Below are positions 1-7,926 of a stretch of DNA of 64,000 nt, piece after piece. Every line of letters starts with the position of its first letter. Position 1 is the stretch's first letter. Source of the stretch: an uncultured beta proteobacterium (GTDB lineage Bacteria; Pseudomonadota; Gammaproteobacteria; Burkholderiales; Burkholderiaceae_C); contig CAIPGC010000106.1 in NCBI GenBank assembly GCA_903864505.1, positions 1 to 64,000 of the forward strand, written 5' to 3'. Below the pieces are notes generated by a model that was given only the letters and a program-made list of their open reading frames with translations, was not told the DNA's origin and made no database searches. A program made the position numbers and the translations under genes.

Positions 1-181
1 ATCTACGCGAGGAGCTGATCCGCTTGGCGTCGATTTCCACCGCCCGTGCTTCCCACGGGACCAGCAGCGAGGGGTCCAGGCCCAGACCCGCAAATGCCGT
101 GCTGAACAGGATCGAGTCGGCCTTGTCCTCGGGCCCGTCCACGGGCGACTTGGGTTTGAGGAACTTGAACAGTCCTGACAT
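1..181 (-). CDS. Partial CDS (N-terminus only), MSGLFKFLKPKSPVDGPEDKADSILFSTAFAGLGLDPSLLVPWEARAVEIDAKR..., possibly a cyclic-nucleotide-binding protein of the pilT locus
   Basis: Reverse-strand reading frame starting at cat 179-181 and running off the window edge, just downstream of pilT. The functional guess rests only on pilT context. Confidence 0.45.
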   Translation of the reverse strand, partial: MSGLFKFLKPKSPVDGPEDKADSILFSTAFAGLGLDPSLLVPWEARAVEIDAKRISSSRR

Positions 182-214
182 CCAGTGCTCCCGCTGCCGA
201 TCGCCGATCGCCGC

Positions 215-1260
<1,046 letters not shown>

Positions 1261-1294
1261 AAATCCCCCCGAGGTTTGTTACGCTTGCCAGATT

Positions 1295-2017
1295 ATGACC
1301 ATGATTGCCGAGAATCTCCAACGCGTTCAAAACCGCATGGCGCAGGCCTGTCTGCAGACCGGGCGCGCGACCTCAGCGGTAGGGCTGCTGGCGGTGTCCA
1401 AGACCTATGGCCACGAGGTGGTGCAGCAAGCATTTGAGGCTGGGCAGCGCGCCTTTGGCGAAAACTACATCCAGGAGGCGGTGGACAAGATCGCTGCCCT
1501 GCGCCATCTGCCGCTGCAATGGCACTGCATCGGCCCGATCCAGAGCAATAAGACGCGTCTGGTGGCGCAGCACTTTGACTGGGTGCACACGGTGGATCGG
1601 CTCAAGACCGCCCAGCGCCTGAGCCAGCAGCGCCCGGACAACCTCAGCCCGCTGCAGGTCTGCATCCAGGTCAATGTCGATGGCGGGCCGACCAAGTCCG
1701 GCGTTGCGCCGGACGACGCGCTGGAACTGGCGCGCCAGATCGCTGCCTTGCCGGGGATGCGCTTGCGCGGTCTGATGTGCATCCCGGAGCCTGCTCCTGA
1801 TTTCGCAGCTGCCTGTGCAGTGTTTGCAAGGGCTAAAGCCATTTTTGATGCAATTAATTCGGCTGGCATGACGCTGGATACGCTGTCCATGGGCATGAGC
1901 GCCGACCTGGAGGCCGCCGTGGCCAGTGGCAGCACGCTGGTGCGGGTGGGCAGCGCCATCTTTGGCGCACGCGAAAACGGATCAAAGGTGCGATACTGCG
2001 GCCAACGTGGGTCATGA
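1295..2017 (+). CDS. yggS: YggS/PROSC family pyridoxal phosphate homeostasis protein
   Basis: LLAVSKTYGHEVVQQAFEAGQRAFGENYIQEAVDKI, WHCIGPIQSNKTRLVA, DTLSMGMSADLEAAVASGSTLVRVGSAIFG. Confidence 0.93.
   Translation: MTMIAENLQRVQNRMAQACLQTGRATSAVGLLAVSKTYGHEVVQQAFEAGQRAFGENYIQEAVDKIAALRHLPLQWHCIGPIQSNKTRLVAQHFDWVHTVDRLKTAQRLSQQRPDNLSPLQVCIQVNVDGGPTKSGVAPDDALELARQIAALPGMRLRGLMCIPEPAPDFAAACAVFARAKAIFDAINSAGMTLDTLSMGMSADLEAAVASGSTLVRVGSAIFGARENGSKVRYCGQRGS
1793..1859 (+). repeat. Dispersed GCT-N11-AGC element, in frame in yggS
   Basis: gctcctgatttcgcagctgcctgtgcagtgtttgcaagggctaaagccatttttgatgcaattaat. Confidence 0.6.
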
Positions 2018-2697
2018 GGGGTCCAATGCTCATTGCTTTTTTGCTTGGTTTGGCACTTGGTGCAGCGCTGATGTTCTGGCGAAGCAAGAAGCCTGCCGCT
2101 CGCGCTGCGCGCCGGGTTCCCAGGGAATGGCCACTCAAGGCGCGCCCCCTGCTCAATAGTACCGAGCGCCAGGTCTGGGGCTGGCTGGCCAAAGTCATGT
2201 TCGACCAGCACATCATGGTCAAACTGCCCGTAACCCGCTTTACTCTGCCCCAGGTGCAGGGCGAGGCCCGGCAGTGGTTTGAATTGCTGCACGGCATCTA
2301 TTGCACCTTTACCGTCTGCGGGTCCGATGGGCGTGTGCTCGGCTGTGTCGATGTGGCTGGTGCCAAAGTCCTGTCGATGCGCAACCAGACCCTGAAGCAC
2401 GCCTTGCTGACGCAGTGCGGCATAAAGTACTGGGTGGTCGAACTCGACAATCTGCCGCACCGGACCCAATTGCGCACCGCATTTTTGGGTGAATGGGCGG
2501 CCAGGGCCGACCAGATCAGGGAGGCAGACTCGAAGCCGACCTCTGGTGGTAAACGGCCAACCGCAGCAGCTGCCGCAAGCGTCGATATGGACGCTGGCAG
2601 GGAGGCGGAAAGTATGGACAGTCGCCTGTCCTCGATCTGGTCGCAGGATTCGTTTATGGCCGGGCTGGACAGCCGATCGGCTGAGTTGAAACCCTGA
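2014..2697 (+). CDS. DUF2726 domain-containing membrane-anchored protein
   Basis: N-terminal TM (LIAFLLGLALGAALMFW), then LLNSTERQVWGWLAKVMFDQHIMVKLPVTRF...VDVAGAKVLSMRNQTLKHALLTQCGIKYWVV. Confidence 0.75.
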   Translation: MRGPMLIAFLLGLALGAALMFWRSKKPAARAARRVPREWPLKARPLLNSTERQVWGWLAKVMFDQHIMVKLPVTRFTLPQVQGEARQWFELLHGIYCTFTVCGSDGRVLGCVDVAGAKVLSMRNQTLKHALLTQCGIKYWVVELDNLPHRTQLRTAFLGEWAARADQIREADSKPTSGGKRPTAAAAASVDMDAGREAESMDSRLSSIWSQDSFMAGLDSRSAELKP

Positions 2698-2743
2698 CGC
2701 GCTCAGACCGGTCCGCGGTCCTTTCGGTTTTCGAAAAATATCG

Positions 2744-3220
2744 TTAGATCAAAGCAAGATGGGTTGTGCTTTTCACTTCTTCCATCACCGCATAGGTACG
2801 GGTTTCGCGCACGCCCGGCAGTTGCCACAGTACGGTACCGGCAAATTCGCGGTAGGCGTTCATGTCAGCCATGCGGGTCTTGAGCAGGTAGTCAAAGCCG
2901 CCCGCCACCATGTGGCACTCCATGATCTCGCCGCGCACCTGCACGGCGGCCTTGAACGCATCAAAGACATGAGGCGTGGTCTTGTCCAGCAGCACCTCGA
3001 CAAACACCAGCATGCCCGCGCCCAGCTTGAGCGGATTGAGCCGCGCCTCGTAGCCCAGGATGTAGCCGTCCTTGGTGAGTCGTTGCACGCGGGCCAGTAC
3101 GGCCGTGGGAGAGAGCGACACCGATTCAGCCAGCTTGAGGTTGGAGACCCGGCCATCCTGCTGCAGGCAGTCGAGGATTTTCAGATCGATGCGGTCGAGG
3201 TCGGCGAGGCTGGCGGTCAT
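2744..3220 (-). CDS. Lrp/AsnC family transcriptional regulator
   Basis: LDRIDLKILDCLQQDGRVSNLKLAESVSLSPTAVLARVQRLTKDGYILGYEARLNP... HTH plus RAM domain. Confidence 0.95.
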   Translation of the reverse strand: MTASLADLDRIDLKILDCLQQDGRVSNLKLAESVSLSPTAVLARVQRLTKDGYILGYEARLNPLKLGAGMLVFVEVLLDKTTPHVFDAFKAAVQVRGEIMECHMVAGGFDYLLKTRMADMNAYREFAGTVLWQLPGVRETRTYAVMEEVKSTTHLALI

Positions 3221-3281
3221 ATGGTCATAAACTATGCCACATCGCTACCCGCACGGGGCGCAGCCTTAACCGGAGAGACAA

Positions 3282-4307
3282 ATGTTTACTATGAAAAGAA
3301 TAGCTGCCTGCGCAATATTGATGGGCGCTGGCGCCGTATTTTCCCAGGATGGTGGTACCGTTAACGCCATCTGCAGCACCGACCTGAGCTGGTGCGAACT
3401 CGCCGCCCAGGAGTTCACCCGCGCCACCGGCATCAAGGTGATGCAGTCGCACAAGGCCACCGGCGAAGCAGCCGCGCAATTGCGCGCCGAAGCCGCCAAC
3501 CCCAAGACCGACCTCTGGTGGGGCGGCACCGGGGACCCATTTTTGCAGGCGGCCGAACTGGGGCTGCTCGAGCCCTACCGACCGACCTACCTGAACGACC
3601 TGCACAGCTGGAGCGTGCGCCAGTACGCCATGACGCAAAACATGGTGGGCGGCTTCTACACCTCGGCCATCGGATTTGGTTTCAACACCGAACTGCTCAA
3701 GAAAAAGAAACTGCCCGAGCCCACCTGCTGGGCCGACCTGCTCAAGCCCGCGTACAAGGGTGACATCGAAATTTCGCACCCGGCCTCCAGCGGAACGGCC
3801 TACACCATTCTGGCCGGATTGGTGCAGTTGATGGGTGAAGAGCCGGCGTTTGACTACATGAAAAAGCTGCACAGGAACATCAGCAACTACACCCGCAGCG
3901 GCCAGGCCCAGGCGCCCAATGTAGCCAAGGGCGAGGTGGCGGTGGGCGTAAGTTTTATGTTCGGCTTTGAAGGCTGGCGCGCCAACAAATACCCCGTCAA
4001 AACGGTGGCACCGTGTGAAGGCACCAGCTACGAAGTCGGCGGTATTGCCATGGTCAAGGGCCAGCGCAACAAGGACGCCGCCAAGCGCTATTACGACTGG
4101 CTGATGAGCCCGGCCGGGCAGTCGGTGGGGGGGCGGGCCAACAGCCTGCAGGTGCCTGCCAACAAGACCTTCAAACTCGACCCGCGCATTCCTTTGCTCG
4201 ATGACGTGCGGCTGATCAAGTATGACTTTGAGAAGTATGGCAAAGCGGCTGAGCGTGGTCGGCTGTTGGAGAAGTGGCGCAAAGAGGTGGAGTCGCTGCC
4301 TCGGTAG
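3282..4307 (+). CDS. ABC transporter substrate-binding protein (Fe3+/AfuA-like family), orphan
   Basis: Signal peptide; INAICSTDLSWCELAAQEFTRATGIKVMQSHKATGEAAAQLRAEAANPKTDLWWGGTGDPFLQAAELGLLEPYRP. No permease or ATPase gene adjacent. Confidence 0.9.
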   Translation: MFTMKRIAACAILMGAGAVFSQDGGTVNAICSTDLSWCELAAQEFTRATGIKVMQSHKATGEAAAQLRAEAANPKTDLWWGGTGDPFLQAAELGLLEPYRPTYLNDLHSWSVRQYAMTQNMVGGFYTSAIGFGFNTELLKKKKLPEPTCWADLLKPAYKGDIEISHPASSGTAYTILAGLVQLMGEEPAFDYMKKLHRNISNYTRSGQAQAPNVAKGEVAVGVSFMFGFEGWRANKYPVKTVAPCEGTSYEVGGIAMVKGQRNKDAAKRYYDWLMSPAGQSVGGRANSLQVPANKTFKLDPRIPLLDDVRLIKYDFEKYGKAAERGRLLEKWRKEVESLPR

Positions 4308-4314
4308 GGCTTTT

Positions 4315-4703
4315 AACTTCCCACTCTCCCCCAACCCCTCTCGCGCCGCTGGGCGAGAGGGGAGTTTGAACAGCCGATTTGGTGGCTGCGCGCCGAACAC
4401 GGAATTTGACGAGTGAGGTGCGTTACGTGGTTGTGCACCTGGGTTGCAGGCCGACGGTCGTAGGGAGCACGAACTGATTGGTTCGGCTCGGCTCGGCTCG
4501 GCACAGCCTGGCAGCGCAGCACCTGTGGGCGCACACGGCGCAGGGCCGTTGACTATGACCGCCGGACCGCGACCGTGGTGCGCCCGCCTGTAACGCGACC
4601 TCACTATCCGAATTCCGTAGCCGGCGCGAACCGGCCAAATGTGGCTGTTCAAACTCCCCTCTCGCCCAGCGGGGCGAGAGGGGTTGGGGGAGAGTGGGAA
4701 GTT
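4315..4703. repeat. MITE-like long inverted repeat (61-bp near-perfect arms 4315-4375 / 4643-4703, degenerate complementarity continuing inward)
   Basis: aacttcccactctcccccaacccctctcgcgccgctgggcgagaggggagtttgaacagcc versus the reverse complement of 4643-4703, one mismatch seen. Inner arms share cgcgccg..acggaatt..agtgaggt..cgttac. Confidence 0.85.
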
Positions 4704-4710
4704 CGCAATC

Positions 4711-4810
4711 CAAAGATGAATAATTAACTAAAAAATCACATAAAAATAGCAAATAAATATATAAAAATTAGAACAACATGGCAACTTAGTTCAAGAACCA
4801 GGAGAAAACC
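4711..4810 (+). promoter_or_regulatory. AT-rich putA upstream region, probable promoter/UP-element
   Basis: aataattaactaaaaaatcacataaaaatagcaaataaatatataaaaatt in otherwise GC-rich DNA; RBS-like aggaga before ATG 4811. Confidence 0.5.
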
Positions 4811-7800
4811 ATGCCCGTTCCGCAACGACTGCCTTTCCCTTATCGCCCTGAAGCCGAAGTCGTAGCCCACTGCCTGCAAAGTGTCCACCCGGTGCTCGAC
4901 TGGTCCGCCGCCGCCCGCATGGCCATGCCCTGGGTGCAGGCCGTGCGCGACAACCCGCCGCCGTTCTGGGCCATGGAAAGTCTGCTGCGCGAATACCCTA
5001 TCTCCAGCGCCGAAGGGTTGGCCCTGATGCGCCTGGCCGAAGCCCTGTTGCGTGTGCCTGACGCTGAGACTGCAATCGCGCTGACTGCTGACCAATTGGG
5101 CCGCGCCGATTTTGCGAGCAGTGGCGACAAGGTGCTTTCGCGCCTGTCCAGCACCGCCATTGCCATGTCCAAGCACTTCCTGCCCGGCGAGGGCAGCGAT
5201 GGCGCGGGCATCATGGGCAAACTGGGTGCTCGCACCGTGGTGGCGGCAACTTTGCGTGCGGTTCAACTGCTGGGACGCCAGTTCGTGCTGGGCCAGAGCA
5301 TGCCGGAGGCGCAAGCACATGCGGACATTGCGCGCAAACGCGACAAGGTGCGTTTCTCGTATGACATGCTGGGCGAAGGCGCCCGCACTGACGCCGACGC
5401 GCTGCGTTACCACAGGAGCTACACCAACGCTATTGAATCGATAGCTTCCTACGCACAGCAGACGGGGGCTGTGGAGGAAAACGACGGTATTTCCATCAAA
5501 CTCAGTGCACTGCATCCGCGGTTCGAGGATGCACAAAGCCAGCGCGTGATGCGCGAACTCGTACCGCGCGTCTGGAGCCTGTGCCAGAAGGCAGCTGCTG
5601 CCAACATCAACCTCACCATCGACGCTGAGGAAGTGGATCGCCAGGAGTTGTCGCTCGAAGTGTTTGAAGCACTGGTGGCGCAAGTGGCAGAACATTGCCC
5701 GCAGTGGCGTGGTTTTGGTGTGGCGCTGCAGACCTACCAGACGCGCTCGCTGGAACTGATCGAATGGGTCACGGCATTGGCGCGCAAATACCAGGTGCGG
5801 CTGATGTGCCGCCTGGTCAAGGGCGCGTACTGGGACGCCGAAATCAAGCGCGCCCAGGAAATGGGCCTGCCGCGCTACCCGGTGTTCACCCACAAGCACC
5901 ACACCGATGTGTCCTACCTCGCCTGTGCCCGTGCGCTGCTGGACGCGCCCGATGCGATCTACCCCCAGTTCGCGACCCACAACGCCGCCACCGTTGCCGC
6001 CATCATCCAGATGGCAAGTCGTGCCCCCACGCTCCCCGCTGCGCGTGGTTCGCTGCCCCCCGAGGGGGCGCGCGCGGCTTGGGGCGGCCCGGCACCGCTC
6101 GGGGCCGTACACCGGTTTGAGTTTCAGCGCCTGCACGGCATGGGCGAAGGCGTGTACCGCGAGGTACTCAAGAACCCGACCGTGGCCTGCCGTGTCTACG
6201 CGCCCGTCGGTGCACACCGCGACCTGCTGGCCTACCTGGTGCGCCGACTGCTGGAGAACGGTGCCAACTCCTCCTTTGTGCACCAGATGGCGGATGCCTC
6301 GGTGCCGATGCAGGACTTGCTGATCTCCCCGCTGCGCCTGGAGCCCCACCCCAGCCTGCCACTGCCAGCGGATCTGTTTGGCACCCATGCCGGAGCGCGC
6401 AGGAACAGCCACGGTGCCGATCTGACGGTGCCCTCCATGCGCGAGCCGCTGCTGGCGGCGCTGTCCACGCCCGTGCCGACGGTGCCCGAGTTTGATGTCA
6501 AAGCTATCGCAAACGCTTACCAGACCAGCGCAATCAGCTATAAAAAATGGAGCATTACCGAGGTGTCGGTGCGCTCCGCGATTCTGCGCAAAGCCGCGGA
6601 TGCGATGATGGAGCAACTCGCACCCCTGTGCGCGGTGCTGGTCAAGGAAGCCTTTAAGACCTGGGGCGACGCGGTGGCCGAAGTGCGTGAGGCGGTCGAC
6701 TTTTTGCGTTACTACGCCGATGAAGCCGAGCGCATCATGCAGCCCATTGCCTGCCCCGCGGTCCATGGCGCACAGGTTGGTCTGACCTACGGTGTGACGG
6801 GAGAGACCAACACGCTGCGCCTGACCGGACGCGGCGTGTGGGTCTGCATCAGCCCGTGGAACTTTCCGCTCGCAATATTTGCGGGTCAGGTCGCCGCCGC
6901 GCTTTCCACCGGCAACACGGTGCTGGCCAAACCGGCTGAACAGACCCCTGGTGTTGCCCAAGCCGCCGTCGACATCCTGCACGCTGCCGGCGTTCCTGCA
7001 GATGCCTTGCAGTTGTTGCACGGTGCCGGGGAAACGGTGGGCGCGACGCTGGTGGCTCAACCGGGTGTGGCAGGCGTGGTGTTCACCGGCTCGACCCAGG
7101 TGGCCAAGACCATCCTGCGTGCATTGGCGAACAAGGACGGTGCCATCGTGCCACTGATTGCCGAGACCGGTGGCATCAATGCCATGCTGGTCGACTCAAG
7201 CGCTCTGCCCGAGCAGGTGGTTGACGCAGTGATGACGAGTTCCTTCCGCTCTGCCGGTCAGCGCTGCTCCGCGCTGCGACTGTTGTGTGTGCACGAGGGC
7301 ATTGCCGACGGCGTGATCGAGATGCTCAAGGGCGCTGCCAGGGAACTGTCCTGTGGTGACCCGTCCGATATCGCCACCGATATCGGACCGGTGATTGACC
7401 GGGAAGCGTACGACAACATCCAGCGCCACATTCACCGCCTAAAATTGGAAGCAAAAGTGCTTGTAGCCCCCGAAAACAGTGCGCAGGCAGCTGCATATTC
7501 CATAGCAAACCTGATCCCGCCCCATGCCTTTGAAGTGGTCCGCATTGCCGACGTGCAAGCCGAAATCTTCGGCCCGGTGCTGCAGGTGGTGCGCTGGAGC
7601 GGTGACCCCGACGCGGTCATTGCGCAGATCAATGCACTCGGTTACGGCCTGACGCTGGGCATCCAGACCCGCATCGACAGCCGCGCCCAGGCGCTGGCCC
7701 ACGCCGCCCATGTGGGCAACATCTACATCAACCGCAACATGATCGGTGCCGTGGTGGGCGTGCAGCCCTTTGGTGGCGAAGGCCTCTCAGGCACAGGTCC

Positions 7801-7909
7801 CAAGGCGGGCGGCCCGCACTACCTGTACCGCTTCTGCGCCGAGCAGACCGTCACGGTGAATACGGCGGCGGCCGGGGGCAACGCGGCGTTGCTGGCGGCA
7901 CAGCACTGA
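4811..7909 (+). CDS. putA: Bifunctional proline dehydrogenase / delta-1-pyrroline-5-carboxylate dehydrogenase PutA (no N-terminal RHH DNA-binding domain)
   Basis: PRODH motifs (DAEEVDRQELSLEVFEAL, MCRLVKGAYWDAEIKRAQ, YPQFATHNAATVAAI, FQRLHGMGE) and ALDH motifs (WNFPLAIFAGQVAAALSTGNTVLAKPAEQTP, GAGETVG, FTGSTQVAK, SAGQRCSALR). 1032 aa. Confidence 0.96.
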   Translation: MPVPQRLPFPYRPEAEVVAHCLQSVHPVLDWSAAARMAMPWVQAVRDNPPPFWAMESLLREYPISSAEGLALMRLAEALLRVPDAETAIALTADQLGRADFASSGDKVLSRLSSTAIAMSKHFLPGEGSDGAGIMGKLGARTVVAATLRAVQLLGRQFVLGQSMPEAQAHADIARKRDKVRFSYDMLGEGARTDADALRYHRSYTNAIESIASYAQQTGAVEENDGISIKLSALHPRFEDAQSQRVMRELVPRVWSLCQKAAAANINLTIDAEEVDRQELSLEVFEALVAQVAEHCPQWRGFGVALQTYQTRSLELIEWVTALARKYQVRLMCRLVKGAYWDAEIKRAQEMGLPRYPVFTHKHHTDVSYLACARALLDAPDAIYPQFATHNAATVAAIIQMASRAPTLPAARGSLPPEGARAAWGGPAPLGAVHRFEFQRLHGMGEGVYREVLKNPTVACRVYAPVGAHRDLLAYLVRRLLENGANSSFVHQMADASVPMQDLLISPLRLEPHPSLPLPADLFGTHAGARRNSHGADLTVPSMREPLLAALSTPVPTVPEFDVKAIANAYQTSAISYKKWSITEVSVRSAILRKAADAMMEQLAPLCAVLVKEAFKTWGDAVAEVREAVDFLRYYADEAERIMQPIACPAVHGAQVGLTYGVTGETNTLRLTGRGVWVCISPWNFPLAIFAGQVAAALSTGNTVLAKPAEQTPGVAQAAVDILHAAGVPADALQLLHGAGETVGATLVAQPGVAGVVFTGSTQVAKTILRALANKDGAIVPLIAETGGINAMLVDSSALPEQVVDAVMTSSFRSAGQRCSALRLLCVHEGIADGVIEMLKGAARELSCGDPSDIATDIGPVIDREAYDNIQRHIHRLKLEAKVLVAPENSAQAAAYSIANLIPPHAFEVVRIADVQAEIFGPVLQVVRWSGDPDAVIAQINALGYGLTLGIQTRIDSRAQALAHAAHVGNIYINRNMIGAVVGVQPFGGEGLSGTGPKAGGPHYLYRFCAEQTVTVNTAAAGGNAALLAAQH
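5429..5475 (+). repeat. Dispersed GCT-N11-AGC element, in frame in putA
   Basis: gctattgaatcgatagc (perfect GCTAT-N7-ATAGC) ttcctacgcacagcagacgggggctgtgg. Confidence 0.65.
6021..6105 (+). repeat. Palindromic GC-rich repeat (ctgccccccgagggggcgc family) in frame inside the putA PRODH domain
   Basis: gtgcccccacgctccccgctgcgcgtggttcgctgccccccgagggggcgcgcgcggcttggggcggcccggcaccgctcgg; related to 26768-26840. Confidence 0.75.
6491..6553 (-). repeat. Dispersed GCT-N11-AGC element (reverse), in frame in putA
   Basis: Reverse complement: gctccattttttatagctgattgcgctggtctggtaagcgtttgcgatagctttgac. Confidence 0.55.
7441..7507 (-). repeat. Dispersed GCT-N11-AGC element (reverse), in frame in putA
   Basis: Reverse complement: gctatggaatatgcagctgcctgcgcactgttttcgggggctacaagcacttttgcttccaatttt; resembles the copies at 1793, 23656 and 34980. 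Confidence 0.7.
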
Positions 7910-7926
7910 AATCAATCGCGGCACCG

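Noticed and set aside
3225-4652. 475-aa reverse ORF across the SBP gene and inverted repeat
   Set aside because: Shadow ORF in GC-rich DNA, antisense to a clear SBP gene and running through a non-coding repeat.
4315-4703. CRISPR-like repeat
   Set aside because: Only two arms in inverted orientation, no regularly spaced direct repeats; fits a MITE-like inverted repeat.
4736-7060. 774-aa reverse ORF
   Set aside because: Antisense shadow of putA. Composition is His/Gly/Arg-rich with no recognisable motifs, while the forward frame carries clear PutA motifs.
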